A stretch of 64,000 bases of DNA from Pseudomonas aestuarii (GTDB taxonomy: Bacteria; Pseudomonadota; Gammaproteobacteria; Pseudomonadales; Pseudomonadaceae). The stretch lies in the NCBI RefSeq assembly GCF_027988105.1, contig NZ_JAQJZJ010000007.1:62001-126000 (forward strand). The letters are read 5' to 3'. Shown here one piece after another: positions 33,837 to 42,775 of this stretch. Position 1 is the first letter of the stretch; each line of letters begins with the position of its first letter. The translations under genes were made by a program, and so were the position numbers. The notes under the pieces are model-generated. The model was not told the origin of the DNA, made no database searches, and saw nothing but the letters and a program-made list of their open reading frames with translations.

Positions 33837-33865
33837 ACTATAGCAGTTATGATTAAGTGCTTCAA
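33837..33865 (-). promoter_or_regulatory. probable rne promoter
   Basis: Read on the minus strand: TTGAAG (33865-33860), 17-base spacer, TATAGT (33842-33837). It faces away from rluC and overlaps the region just upstream of the rluC -10. Confidence 0.6.
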
Positions 33866-33881
33866 ATCCATAAAAAATTGT

Positions 33882-33887
33882 TATGAT
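33882..33887 (+). promoter_or_regulatory. candidate rluC -10 element
   Basis: TATGAT at 33882-33887, with only a weak -35 (GCTTCA 33859-33864). The nonamer GTTATGATT occurs twice, at 33846 and 33880. If used, this -10 starts transcription at or next to the rluC ATG. Confidence 0.4.
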
Positions 33888-33893
33888 TGCGCG

Positions 33894-34847
33894 ATGACAA
33901 TTCCTACTCCTACAACCTCCGGCGTTCAGCTGCTCGAGGTTGCGCCGGAACTCGCCGGCCAGCGCATCGATAACTTCCTTCGCACTCATTTAAAGGGTGT
34001 GCCCAAGACATTGATTTACCGCATTTTGCGTAAAGGCGAGGTGCGGGTGAACAAGGGGCGCATCAAGCCGGAGTACAAGCTGCAGGCGGGCGACATCATT
34101 CGCGTCCCGCCGCTGCGGCTGGCCGAGCGCGATGAGCCGGCACCCTTGGCGCAGGGCTTGCTCGCGCGCCTTGAGGCGGCCATCGTTTATGAAGACAAGG
34201 CCTTGATCGTGCTGAACAAGCCCGCCGGCATCGCCGTGCATGGCGGCAGCGGCCTCAACTACGGGGTGATAGAGGCTTTTCGCCAGCTGCGGCCGGACGC
34301 CAAGGAGCTTGAGCTGGTTCATCGTCTCGATCGCGATACGTCCGGGCTGCTGATGATCGCCAAGAAGCGCAGCATGCTGCGGCATCTGCATGAGGCCTTG
34401 CGTGGTGACGGTGTGGACAAGCGCTACATGGCGCTGGTCCGTGGGCACTGGGCGACTGCCAAGAAGCGGGTCAATGCCCCTTTGCAGAAGAGCAACCTGC
34501 GTTCGGGTGAGCGCATGGTCGAGGTCAGCGATGAAGGCAAGGAGGCGCTGACGCTGTTTCGCGTACTGCGCCGCTTTGGCGAGTTCGCCACCTTGGTCGA
34601 GGCCAAGCCGGTGACCGGGCGCACCCATCAGATTCGCGTGCACAGCCAGTATGCCGGGCATTGCATCGCCGGCGACAGCAAGTATGGCGATGATGAGTTC
34701 AGTCGCGAGATCCGCGAGTTGGGCGGTAAGCGTCTGTTTCTGCATGCCTATGCGCTAGTCGTGCCGCTGCCCGATGGAGGCGAGCTCAGGCTGGAAGCGC
34801 CGGTCGATGCGGCCTGGGTGCACACGCTGGAGCGTCTGAGTGCCTGA
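33894..34847 (+). CDS. rluC: 23S rRNA pseudouridine synthase RluC
   Basis: A 317-residue enzyme with an N-terminal S4 RNA-binding domain ([32 protein letters not shown]) and the catalytic RluA-type domain with [11 protein letters not shown], Asp nucleophile near residue 149, and [10 protein letters not shown]. In E. coli RluC makes pseudouridine at 955, 2504 and 2580 of 23S rRNA. ATG at 33894 (MTIPTPTT) fits homologues, yet no Shine-Dalgarno is visible before it. It is divergent from rne, another RNA-processing gene, and overlaps the next gene. Confidence 0.95.
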   Translation: MTIPTPTTSGVQLLEVAPELAGQRIDNFLRTHLKGVPKTLIYRILRKGEVRVNKGRIKPEYKLQAGDIIRVPPLRLAERDEPAPLAQGLLARLEAAIVYEDKALIVLNKPAGIAVHGGSGLNYGVIEAFRQLRPDAKELELVHRLDRDTSGLLMIAKKRSMLRHLHEALRGDGVDKRYMALVRGHWATAKKRVNAPLQKSNLRSGERMVEVSDEGKEALTLFRVLRRFGEFATLVEAKPVTGRTHQIRVHSQYAGHCIAGDSKYGDDEFSREIRELGGKRLFLHAYALVVPLPDGGELRLEAPVDAAWVHTLERLSA

Positions 34848-35535
34848 CTACGAGTTGCTGATCTTCGACTGGGACGGCACGCTGGTCGACTCCATTGATC
34901 GTATCGTCGAATCGATGCATTGGGCGGCGGATTCTTGTGGTCTGGTGCGGTGCAGCGATGCGCAGGTCAAGGGCATCATCGGGCTTGGCTTGCCGGAGGC
35001 GATAGCCAGTCTGCACCCGGAGTTGCTCGACTCGGCGCTCGTCGAGCGCTTTCGTCGCTGTTATAGCGAGCGCTACCTGGCGCTGGAGGCTGAGCCCTCC
35101 GCGTTGTTTCCGGGGGTGGCTGAGGCGCTGGAGATGTTCCGTGCGCAGGGCTATCGTTTGGCGGTAGCCACGGGCAAGAGTCGTCATGGCTTGCAGCGTG
35201 TGCTGGAGGGGCGTGGCTGGCTGGACTACTTCGATGTCACTCGCTGTGCCGATGAAACGGCGAGTAAACCGAGTCCGCTGATGTTGGAGGAAATTCTCGA
35301 GCATTGTGGTGTTTCTGCGGAACGGGCCTTGATGGTGGGTGATTCATCGTTCGATTTGCAGATGGCTTGGCATGCGGGGATTGGCTCCGTGGCGGTAGGT
35401 TATGGCGCTCAGCCCTTGGCGGTGTTGCGTGAGCATGGTCCGGTGTTGGCAATAGAGAATTTCATGGAGCTGCATGCCTGGCTCGATCGGCGTGCAAGTG
35501 GGCAACCAGTTGAGGTGGGTGAATATGTCAGATGA
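34840..35535 (+). CDS. HAD-family phosphatase
   Basis: A 231-residue hydrolase with DWDGTLVDS at the N-terminus (nucleophile Asp at residue 10), an alpha-helical cap, ATGKSRHGL and KPSPLML, and [15 protein letters not shown]. It resembles phosphoglycolate phosphatase-like proteins of the Gph/PA2974 type; the substrate is not known. The GTG start at 34840 overlaps rluC by 8 bases, and the gene overlaps sppA by 11. Confidence 0.9.
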   Translation: MPDYELLIFDWDGTLVDSIDRIVESMHWAADSCGLVRCSDAQVKGIIGLGLPEAIASLHPELLDSALVERFRRCYSERYLALEAEPSALFPGVAEALEMFRAQGYRLAVATGKSRHGLQRVLEGRGWLDYFDVTRCADETASKPSPLMLEEILEHCGVSAERALMVGDSSFDLQMAWHAGIGSVAVGYGAQPLAVLREHGPVLAIENFMELHAWLDRRASGQPVEVGEYVR

Positions 35536-36505
35536 ATGGAAAGCATCGGCTGCCAGCGAGGGTGATGAAAAAAGCTGGAAGTTGCTGGAAAAAACATTGT
35601 TGGCTGGTGTTCAGGAGCAGCGTCGGGCGCGGCGTTGGGGGATTTTCTTCAAGTCGCTGACATTTATTTACCTGTTTGCTGCGCTGGCGCTATTTGCGCC
35701 GCTGCTCAGTCTGAAGGGGAGCGTCAAGAGTGGTGGCAGTCATACCGCATTGATCGAGGTGCGCGGAATGATCGCCGATAAGGAGATGGCCAGCGCCGAT
35801 AATATTGTTGGCAGCCTGCGCGCCGCGTTCGAGGACGCTAATACCAAGGGTGTGATCCTGCGGATCAACAGTCCGGGCGGCAGTCCGGTGCAGTCGGGCT
35901 ATATCTATGACGAGATTCGTCGCCTGCGGGCCGAGTACCCGGCGATCAAGCTGTATGCAGTGATCTCCGATCTTGGGGCCTCTGGCGCCTATTACATTGC
36001 CAGTGCCGCGGATGAGATCTATGCCGACAAGGCCAGTCTTGTCGGGTCGATTGGCGTGACGGCGACCGGTTTCGGGTTTGTCGGAGTCATGGAAAAGCTG
36101 GGGGTCGATCGTCGGGTGTATACCTCTGGCGAGCACAAGGCGTTTCTCGACCCGTTTCAGCCGCCGAACGATGAAGAGGCGCAGTTCTGGCAGGGGGTGC
36201 TGGACACCACGCATCGGCAGTTTATTGAAAGCGTCAAGCAGGGCCGTGGTGATCGGCTTAAGTCGGCGGAGCATCCCGAGCTGTTTTCGGGCTTGATTTG
36301 GTCGGGTGAGCAGGCGTTGCAGTTGGGTTTGATCGATGCTCTGGGCAATACCAGTTATGTCGCGCGTGAAGTGATCGGCGAGAAAGAACTGGTCGACTTC
36401 ACGGTTGAGGAGTCGCCGTTCGATCGATTTGCCAAGCGCTTGGGTGCCAGCGTCGCCGAGGATCTGGCCATGTGGATGGGTTTTCAGGGGCCAAGCCTGC
36501 GCTAG
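35525..36505 (+). CDS. sppA: signal peptide peptidase SppA
   Basis: A 326-residue S49 peptidase, the short type, anchored by one helix at about 45-65. Seen: RINSPGGSPVQSG near residue 118, LGASGAYYIASAADEIYADKASLVGSIGV with the Ser nucleophile and the catalytic Lys. It degrades cleaved signal peptides in the inner membrane. The ATG at 35525 with GAGGTGGG just before lies within the end of the HAD gene. Confidence 0.95.
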   Translation: MSDEWKASAASEGDEKSWKLLEKTLLAGVQEQRRARRWGIFFKSLTFIYLFAALALFAPLLSLKGSVKSGGSHTALIEVRGMIADKEMASADNIVGSLRAAFEDANTKGVILRINSPGGSPVQSGYIYDEIRRLRAEYPAIKLYAVISDLGASGAYYIASAADEIYADKASLVGSIGVTATGFGFVGVMEKLGVDRRVYTSGEHKAFLDPFQPPNDEEAQFWQGVLDTTHRQFIESVKQGRGDRLKSAEHPELFSGLIWSGEQALQLGLIDALGNTSYVAREVIGEKELVDFTVEESPFDRFAKRLGASVAEDLAMWMGFQGPSLR

Positions 36506-36522
36506 TTGATTTCGCGTTGCCC

Positions 36523-36553
36523 ACGGGCCCGGTCATTGATCGGGCCTGTTGCT
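36523..36553 (+). terminator. possible terminator after sppA
   Basis: GGCCCG (36526-36531) and CGGGCC (36541-36546), extendable by three pairs including one G-U, followed by a weak T-rich stretch. It lies between convergent sppA and the maf-family gene. Confidence 0.6.
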
Positions 36554-37132
36554 TTATGGGATATCAATGCCGGCTATAAGGAGCATGTCCACCAGGCGGA
36601 TCAGGGGGAGTCCGATCAGGCTGGTGGCGTCAGTGCCTTCGGTGCTGCGAAACAGGCTGACGCCCAGTCCCTCGGCCTTGAAGCTACCGGCGCAGTCGTA
36701 GGGCTGCTCTGCCTGCAGGTAGCGGGTGATCTGCGCTTCGCTCAGTTGGCGAAAGTATACGGTGAAGGGGATGCTGTCGATCTGGCAGTGGCCGCTTTGG
36801 CTGTCGAGCAGGGCCAGACCGGTGAGGAAAGTGACGCTGTTGCCGCTTGCGGCGAGTAGTTGTGCGCGGGCTCGTTCATATGTTTCTGGCTTGCCGACAA
36901 TCTGGCCGTCAAGTACGGCGACCTGGTCCGAGCCGATAATCAGGTGCTGTGGGTGTTTGGGGCTGAGGGCGCGCGCTTTTTCTTCTGCCAGGCGGCGTAC
37001 CAGTGTGCTGGCGTCTTCATCGGGGTGAGGGGCTTCGTTGATCGCAGGCGCGCCCCAGATAAAGGGCAGGCGCAGGCGGGTCAGTAATTCTCGGCGATAG
37101 GGCGAACTGGATGCGAGCACCAGGGGTAGCAT
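36554..37132 (-). CDS. Maf-family nucleotide pyrophosphatase, YceF type
   Basis: A 192-residue protein with LASSSPYRRELL at the N-terminus, GSDQVAVLDG near residue 70 and a C-terminal GLPLIRLVDML. Maf proteins hydrolyse non-canonical nucleotides; YceF members, which neighbour yceD-rpmF-plsX in E. coli as here, act on 7-methyl-GTP. GGAG at spacing 10 before the ATG at 37132 supports the start. It is divergent from yceD. Confidence 0.9.
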   Translation of the reverse strand: MLPLVLASSSPYRRELLTRLRLPFIWGAPAINEAPHPDEDASTLVRRLAEEKARALSPKHPQHLIIGSDQVAVLDGQIVGKPETYERARAQLLAASGNSVTFLTGLALLDSQSGHCQIDSIPFTVYFRQLSEAQITRYLQAEQPYDCAGSFKAEGLGVSLFRSTEGTDATSLIGLPLIRLVDMLLIAGIDIP

Positions 37133-37205
37133 GTCTGTGCATCTCCTTTTATATAGGCGGGCAATTCTAGTCGGCACTCTTCGTGCTGGACAGGCCGAAT
37201 ATCCT

Positions 37206-37234
37206 TTGACAGGGGCAGGGTGCATCCATAGAAT
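37206..37234 (+). promoter_or_regulatory. strong sigma-70 promoter of the yceD-rpmF-plsX operon
   Basis: TTGACA at 37206-37211, 17-base spacer, TAGAAT at 37229-37234. Transcription should start near 37241, only about three bases before the yceD ATG at 37244. Confidence 0.85.
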
Positions 37235-37243
37235 GCGGCGCCT

Positions 37244-37771
37244 ATGTCGAATGCACCGATTCCACCTCATGTTGATCCGCGAAAGTTGGCTGATCGTGGT
37301 GCCACGCTTGAAGGCGAGGTACCGCTAGCCGATTTGGCGCGACTCTGCGACCCACTTGCCGATAACCAAGGCATGGTGCGTGCGAAGTTTTTTTTCGAGC
37401 GTGATGAGCGTAATGCTGTGGTTTTCCATAGTGAGCTCGAGGTTGAGGTCAAGATGGTTTGCCAGCGTTGTCTGGAACTGGTTGCCCTGCCGATCCACAG
37501 TGCGTGTGATTACGCTGTGGTGAAAGAAGGTGCAAATACCCAGTCCGTGCCGCAAGGCTATGACGCGCTGGAGTTGGGTGAAGATCCATTGGATCTGCTG
37601 GCGCTGGTTGAGGATGAGTTATTGCTCGCCTTGCCCATTGTCCCGGTTCATGACCCTAAAGATTGCCAGCAGCCGGTCGGCCTCGAAGAGCCCGGGCCGA
37701 GCGAGGACGAGGTAACGCGGTCCAACCCGTTCAGTGTATTGGCGCAGTTAAAGCGTGACCCAAACGTTTAG
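37244..37771 (+). CDS. yceD: 23S rRNA accumulation protein YceD (DUF177)
   Basis: A 175-residue DUF177 protein. The family has a CQRCLE motif, here in KMVCQRCLELV near residue 72, and a conserved C-terminal NPFSVLAQLK. In plants and bacteria it is linked to 23S rRNA accumulation and sits before rpmF. It starts almost at the predicted transcription start with no ribosome site upstream, so initiation may be leaderless. The start agrees with the family N-terminus (PPHVDPRKLADRG). Confidence 0.93.
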   Translation: MSNAPIPPHVDPRKLADRGATLEGEVPLADLARLCDPLADNQGMVRAKFFFERDERNAVVFHSELEVEVKMVCQRCLELVALPIHSACDYAVVKEGANTQSVPQGYDALELGEDPLDLLALVEDELLLALPIVPVHDPKDCQQPVGLEEPGPSEDEVTRSNPFSVLAQLKRDPNV

Positions 37772-37784
37772 GAGTTAATTAGTT

Positions 37785-37967
37785 ATGGCTGTTCAGCAGA
37801 ACAAAAAATCCCGTTCCGCCCGCGACATGCGTCGTTCGCACGATGCTCTCGATGCCAGTACGCTGTCCGTTGAGAAAAGCACCGGTGAAATCCATCTGCG
37901 CCACCACGTATCGCCGGAAGGTGTTTATCGTGGTCGCAAAGTGATCGACAAGGGCGCTGACGAGTAA
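37785..37967 (+). CDS. rpmF: 50S ribosomal protein bL32
   Basis: A 60-residue protein beginning [20 protein letters not shown], the normal bL32 N-terminus, with the body [18 protein letters not shown]. The zinc-binding Cys found in some bL32 proteins are absent. AGGAG at 37771-37775 is the ribosome site. Between yceD and plsX as in most proteobacteria. Confidence 0.98.
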   Translation: MAVQQNKKSRSARDMRRSHDALDASTLSVEKSTGEIHLRHHVSPEGVYRGRKVIDKGADE

Positions 37968-37970
37968 ATC

Positions 37971-38981
37971 TTGTCCGCTCCGATCATCGCGATTGATGCA
38001 ATGGGTGGGGACTTCGGTCCCCACAGCATTGTTCAAGCCAGCATTGCCTGTCTGGCTGAGTACCCTTCGTTGCACCTGGTCCTTGTCGGCCAAGCCCCCC
38101 TTATTGAAGAGTTGATTGCCCGTAATCCCGGGGTCGATCGCGCACGCCTGCAAGTCGAGCATGCTGGCGAAGTGATCTCCATGGATGAGCGCCCAGCGCT
38201 AGCGCTGCGAGGCAAGTCCGATTCGTCAATGCGGGTCGCCCTGGGTTTGCTGCGAGACGGGCGCGTTCAGGCGTGCGTCAGTGCGGGCAATACCGGGGCC
38301 CTGATGGCGTTGTCGCGTTATCTGCTGAAAACCCTGCCGGGCATCGATCGTCCGGCCATGGTGGCGGCTGTGCCGACCCGGACTGGCTACTGTCACTTGC
38401 TTGACCTGGGGGCTAATGTCGACTGCAGTGCCGAGCAGCTCTACCAGTTCGCGGTAATGGGCGCGGTGGCCGCTGAGACGCTGGGGGTGCTGAGTCCGCG
38501 CGTGGCGTTGCTCAATGTTGGCACCGAAGAGGTCAAGGGCAATCAGCAGGTCAAGCTTGCTTCGGGTCTTTTGCAGCAGGCCCGTGGTTTGAATTACATC
38601 GGCTTTATCGAGGGCGATGGGGTATATCGTGGCGAAGCCGATGTAGTGGTGTGTGACGGTTTTGTGGGCAATATTTTGCTCAAGTCCAGCGAAGGCCTGG
38701 CGACGATGATTGCGGCGCGTATCGAGGTGCTGTTCAGACGCAGCCTGGTTTCGCGGTTGGCAGGCCTGCTGGCGATGCCGGTATTGCGCCGCCTGCGTGC
38801 CGAGTTGGCGCCCGCGCAGCACAATGGTGCAAGCTTGCTCGGCCTGCAGGGTATTGTGGTGAAGAGTCATGGCTCGGCAGGCACTGAAGGTTTCAAGAGT
38901 GCCATCCGTTGTGCATTGAGGGAAATCGAGGACGATTTGCCGCAGCGCCTGCATGGTCGTCTCGAGGGCATGTTGCTTTGA
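37971..38981 (+). CDS. plsX: phosphate acyltransferase PlsX
   Basis: A 336-residue peripheral membrane enzyme that converts acyl-ACP to acyl-phosphate for phospholipid synthesis. Seen: [13 protein letters not shown] at the N-terminus, [10 protein letters not shown] near 105, [12 protein letters not shown] and [21 protein letters not shown]. The start is a TTG three bases after the rpmF stop, which suggests weak or coupled initiation. E. coli has fabH next; here fabD follows after 150 bases. Confidence 0.96.
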   Translation: MSAPIIAIDAMGGDFGPHSIVQASIACLAEYPSLHLVLVGQAPLIEELIARNPGVDRARLQVEHAGEVISMDERPALALRGKSDSSMRVALGLLRDGRVQACVSAGNTGALMALSRYLLKTLPGIDRPAMVAAVPTRTGYCHLLDLGANVDCSAEQLYQFAVMGAVAAETLGVLSPRVALLNVGTEEVKGNQQVKLASGLLQQARGLNYIGFIEGDGVYRGEADVVVCDGFVGNILLKSSEGLATMIAARIEVLFRRSLVSRLAGLLAMPVLRRLRAELAPAQHNGASLLGLQGIVVKSHGSAGTEGFKSAIRCALREIEDDLPQRLHGRLEGMLL

Positions 38982-39131
38982 GCCGGTTGTGGCGGGTTTG
39001 CGGGTGCTGGCGGTTGTGTCGCCTGTTAATGTGACCGCGGCGGATGGCCTGTCATCCAACTGTCAGATTGTTGCGCTTGACTCTGCCAGGCGCGAATTTA
39101 TTCGACGATAAGACCATAGAGGCTCGTTTAC

Positions 39132-40067
39132 ATGTCTGCATCCCTCGCATTCGTCTTTCCTGGGCAAGGCTCGCAGTCGCTGGCAATGCTGGCTGGGCAT
39201 GGCTCACAGCAAATTGTTATCGATACTTTTGCCGAAGCCTCCAGTGTGCTCGGCTACGACCTTTGGGCCTTGGCCCAGCAGGGGCCGGAAGAACAACTCA
39301 ATCAAACCGATAAAACTCAGCCGGCGATTCTTGCGGCATCCACTGCCTTGTGGCGCCTGTGGCGCGCTGAGGGCGGTTTGCAGCCGGCTTTCGTGGCCGG
39401 CCATAGCTTGGGTGAATACTCGGCACTGGTTGCTGCGGGAAGTCTGGAGTTCGCTGAAGCTGTGAAGCTGGTTGAGCTGCGTGGCCAACTGATGCAGCAG
39501 GCGGTGCCTGCGGGACAGGGCGGTATGGCGGCAATTCTCGGACTGGACGATGCCGACGTACTGGCTGCCTGCGCCGAAGCGGCGCAAGGCGAGGTGGTGA
39601 GCGCAGTGAATTTCAATGCGCCTGGCCAGGTGGTGATCGCAGGTTCGGCTGCTGCTGTAGCGCGTGCGGTCGATGCCTGTAAGGCGCGTGGCGCCAAGCG
39701 TGCCATGCCGCTGCCGGTTAGCGTGCCGTCGCATTGTGCGCTGATGCGCCCGGCTGCCGAGCGCTTCGCAGGGGCGGTTGCAGCCGTTGCCTGGCAAGCG
39801 CCGCGGATTCCGCTGGTTCAGAACGTCAGTGCGCGCGTGGTCGCAGACCTTGATACGCTCAAGGCCGATTTGCTGGCGCAACTGTATAGTCCGGTGCGCT
39901 GGGTTGAATCAATTGTCTGTATGGCTGAACAAGGCGTGACTGATCTGCTCGAGTGCGGTCCAGGTCGGGTGCTGTCGGGGCTGAACAAGCGCTGCGTCAA
40001 GGGAATCAATACGTATAGTCTGGACACTCCAGACGCCTTTGCCGCCGCGCGTGCGGCTTTGGCCTGA
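39132..40067 (+). CDS. fabD: malonyl-CoA:ACP transacylase
   Basis: A 311-residue enzyme loading malonyl units on ACP. Seen: FVFPGQGSQSLAM at the start, AGHSLGEYSALVAAG with the active Ser near residue 92, and the His in VSVPSHCALM. The 150 bases between plsX and fabD contain TTGACT (39077-39082) and AT-rich sequence that could hold a promoter, but no clear -10. Confidence 0.97.
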   Translation: MSASLAFVFPGQGSQSLAMLAGHGSQQIVIDTFAEASSVLGYDLWALAQQGPEEQLNQTDKTQPAILAASTALWRLWRAEGGLQPAFVAGHSLGEYSALVAAGSLEFAEAVKLVELRGQLMQQAVPAGQGGMAAILGLDDADVLAACAEAAQGEVVSAVNFNAPGQVVIAGSAAAVARAVDACKARGAKRAMPLPVSVPSHCALMRPAAERFAGAVAAVAWQAPRIPLVQNVSARVVADLDTLKADLLAQLYSPVRWVESIVCMAEQGVTDLLECGPGRVLSGLNKRCVKGINTYSLDTPDAFAAARAALA

Positions 40068-40083
40068 ATTAAGAGAGGTTTCT

Positions 40084-40827
40084 ATGAGCCTGCAAGGTAA
40101 GGTTGCACTGGTCACTGGCGCGAGTCGCGGTATTGGTCAAGCCATTGCGCTGGAATTGGGTCGGCAGGGCGCCGTTGTGATCGGGACGGCGACTTCGCCG
40201 TCTGGCGCCGAGCGCATCGCCGAGTACCTGAAAGAACATGGCATCGAGGGGGCTGGTCTGGTGCTGGATGTCGGCAGCGACGAATCGGTTGCCACGACCC
40301 TGCAACACATTCAGCAACACCTCGGTCAGCCGTTGATCCTGGTCAACAACGCCGGCATCACTCGGGATAACCTGATGCTGCGCATGAAGGATGACGAGTG
40401 GTTCGATGTCATCAATACCAACCTGAACAGCCTCTATCGCCTGTCCAAGGCGGTGCTGCGCGGTATGACCAAGGCGCGTTTCGGGCGCATCATCAATATC
40501 GGTTCGGTTGTCGGCGCCATGGGCAATGCCGGACAAGTGAACTATGCTGCGTCCAAGGCCGGGGTGGAAGGCTTCGGTCGTGCCCTGGCACGTGAAGTCG
40601 GCTCGCGGTCGATCACCGTCAACGCGGTGGCACCTGGTTTTATCGATACCGATATGACCCGCGAACTGCCGGAAGCACAGCGTGACGCATTGCTGACACA
40701 GATTCCGCTGGGTCGTTTGGGGCAGGCCGAAGAGATCGCGAAAGTAGTCGCTTTCCTCGCTTCCGATGGCGCAGCCTACGTCACAGGAGCTACTATCCCT
40801 GTGAACGGCGGAATGTACATGAGCTGA
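40084..40827 (+). CDS. fabG: 3-oxoacyl-ACP reductase
   Basis: A 247-residue short-chain dehydrogenase using NADPH for the first reduction of fatty acid elongation. Seen: VTGASRGIGQAIAL, NNAGITRDNL, the catalytic YAASKAG near residue 151 and a Ser in IGSVVG. ATG at 40084 follows AGAGAGG. Sixteen bases after fabD, same operon. Confidence 0.98.
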   Translation: MSLQGKVALVTGASRGIGQAIALELGRQGAVVIGTATSPSGAERIAEYLKEHGIEGAGLVLDVGSDESVATTLQHIQQHLGQPLILVNNAGITRDNLMLRMKDDEWFDVINTNLNSLYRLSKAVLRGMTKARFGRIINIGSVVGAMGNAGQVNYAASKAGVEGFGRALAREVGSRSITVNAVAPGFIDTDMTRELPEAQRDALLTQIPLGRLGQAEEIAKVVAFLASDGAAYVTGATIPVNGGMYMS

Positions 40828-40942
40828 ATGTGACTGAGGCCTTCTGAACGCTGTCAGAGATGCTGTCTAAAATCCGTTAATAGAGCTGCAGTCGGTTTAT
40901 AGGTGGATCGTTGAAGTGTTCTGGGGCAATCTCGCATTCTGC

Positions 40943-40970
40943 TTGAAAAGCTAAAAACCCTTTCTATACA
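40943..40970 (+). promoter_or_regulatory. acpP promoter
   Basis: TTGAAA at 40943-40948, 16-base spacer, TATACA at 40965-40970, giving a leader of about 47 bases that ends in TAGGAG before the ATG. A separate strong promoter suits the very high ACP demand. Confidence 0.75.
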
Positions 40971-41023
40971 CTTGGCCGCGGACCAGCTGCCTGGATTTTT
41001 CCAATTAGGAGTGAAAATACGGT

Positions 41024-41260
41024 ATGAGCACCATCGAAGAACGCGTCAAGAAAATCGTTGCCGAGCAACTTGGCGTCAAAGAAGACGAAGTAACCAACAG
41101 CGCTTCCTTCGTTGAAGACCTGGGTGCCGACTCCCTTGATACTGTTGAGCTGGTAATGGCTCTCGAGGAAGAATTTGAGACTGAAATCCCGGATGAGCAG
41201 GCTGAGAAAATCACCTCCGTTCAGGAAGCCATCGATTACGTGACCGCACACGCGCAATAA
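41024..41260 (+). CDS. acpP: acyl carrier protein
   Basis: A 78-residue acidic protein with [11 protein letters not shown]; Ser at residue 37 receives the 4'-phosphopantetheine arm. It carries growing fatty acids and also acyl groups for lipid A. It has its own promoter and terminator inside the fab cluster. Confidence 0.99.
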   Translation: MSTIEERVKKIVAEQLGVKEDEVTNSASFVEDLGADSLDTVELVMALEEEFETEIPDEQAEKITSVQEAIDYVTAHAQ

Positions 41261-41282
41261 GCTGATCGTCGGTTCCCGACTT

Positions 41283-41322
41283 GGAAAAGCCGCACAGCCC
41301 TCATCGGGCGTGCGGTTTTTCT
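41283..41322 (+). terminator. terminator after acpP
   Basis: CCGCAC (41290-41295), bulged A, GCCC, loop TCATC, GGGC, GTGCGG (41310-41315), then TTTTT. It uncouples acpP from fabF. From 41323 to 41530 I see no gene and no convincing promoter. Confidence 0.9.
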
Positions 41323-41530
41323 TTGACGGGCTGTTGAAAGCAGCTAGGTGCCTTGCAGGTCGATCATCGGAGTGTGGCCGGGCTGACTCGCTTAGTGCGC
41401 TTGCCTCGGGGCCGGTCTTTGGCTGTTGCTGCACCGCGCGGTGTAGCGTCTTGCCTGTTCATTGCTCGTTATCTGCTATCAGGGTAAGGGTGCGGATGGG
41501 TGTTGAATAACCGAAAAAGAGGAGATTGCT

Positions 41531-42775
41531 GTGTCGCGTAGACGCGTCGTGGTTACCGGTATGGGCATGCTGTCGCCGCTGGGTAACGATGTGACGAGCA
41601 GCTGGCAGGGTATTTTGGCCGGACGCAGTGGCATCGCCCCCATAGAGCACATGGATCTTTCCGCTTACACCACCCGTTTTGGTGGTTCGGTCAAAGGGTT
41701 CAATGTCGAGGAGTACTTGTCCGCCAAAGAGGCGCGCAAGCTCGATCTGTTTATACAGTATGGTCTGGCCGCCAGCTTTCAGGCTGTGCGCGATTCCGGG
41801 CTGGAAGTAACCGACGCCAACCGTGAGCGTATCGGTGTAGCACTTGGTTCGGGTATTGGCGGCCTGACCAATATCGAGAACAACTGCAAGTTATTGCATG
41901 AGTTGGGTCCGCGGCGTATCTCGCCGTTTTTCGTCCCTGGCTCGATCATCAACATGATTTCCGGTTTCCTGTCGATCCATCTGGGGCTGCAGGGGCCGAA
42001 TTATGCGATCGCCACGGCCTGTACCACAGGTACCCATTGCATCGGCATGGCCGCACGCAATATTGCCTATGGTGAAGCCGACGTGATGGTCGCTGGTGGT
42101 TCCGAGATGGCGGCGTGTGGTTTGGGCATTGGTGGTTTCGCTGCGGCGCGGGCACTGTCCACGCGCAACGACGACCCGGCCAGGGCCAGTCGTCCATGGG
42201 ATAAGGATCGCGACGGCTTCGTGCTGTCGGATGGTGCCGGTGCACTGGTTCTGGAAGAGTTGGAGCATGCCAAGGCGCGAGGCGCGACCATCTATGCCGA
42301 GTTGATCGGCTTCGGCATGAGCGGCGATGCGTATCACATGACGTCACCACCGGATGACGGTGCCGGTGCCGCGCGCTGCATTGCTAATGCCATGCGCGAC
42401 GCCGGGCTGAATACCGATCAGGTGCAGTACATCAATGCTCATGGCACCTCGACCTCTGCTGGAGACAAGGCAGAGGTCGCAGCGATCAAGTCGGTATTCG
42501 GCGAAAATGCCTATCAGCTTGCCGTCAGCTCGACCAAATCGATGACCGGTCACCTGCTGGGCGCGGCTGGCGCGGTCGAGGCCATCTTCAGCATCTTGGC
42601 AATTCGCGAGCAGGTGGCGCCACCCACCATCAACCTGGACGAACCTAGCGAGGGCTGTGACCTCGACTTCGTTGCACACCAGGCCAAAGCCATGCCGATC
42701 GATGTAGTACTGTCCAACTCCTTCGGTTTTGGCGGGACCAACGGCTCGCTGGTGTTCCGCCGGTACGCCGGTTGA
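41531..42775 (+). CDS. fabF: beta-ketoacyl-ACP synthase II
   Basis: A 414-residue elongating condensing enzyme. Seen: [14 protein letters not shown], the active Cys in [12 protein letters not shown] near residue 163, the His in [12 protein letters not shown], and [16 protein letters not shown] with the second His. The GTG start at 41531 has GAGGAG upstream. It overlaps pabC by one base. Confidence 0.97.
   Translation: MSRRRVVVTGMGMLSPLGNDVTSSWQGILAGRSGIAPIEHMDLSAYTTRFGGSVKGFNVEEYLSAKEARKLDLFIQYGLAASFQAVRDSGLEVTDANRERIGVALGSGIGGLTNIENNCKLLHELGPRRISPFFVPGSIINMISGFLSIHLGLQGPNYAIATACTTGTHCIGMAARNIAYGEADVMVAGGSEMAACGLGIGGFAAARALSTRNDDPARASRPWDKDRDGFVLSDGAGALVLEELEHAKARGATIYAELIGFGMSGDAYHMTSPPDDGAGAARCIANAMRDAGLNTDQVQYINAHGTSTSAGDKAEVAAIKSVFGENAYQLAVSSTKSMTGHLLGAAGAVEAIFSILAIREQVAPPTINLDEPSEGCDLDFVAHQAKAMPIDVVLSNSFGFGGTNGSLVFRRYAG

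Noticed and set aside
41310..41510. A 66-codon frame between acpP and fabF
   Set aside because: Begins inside the acpP terminator, Cys/Arg-rich, no ribosome site.
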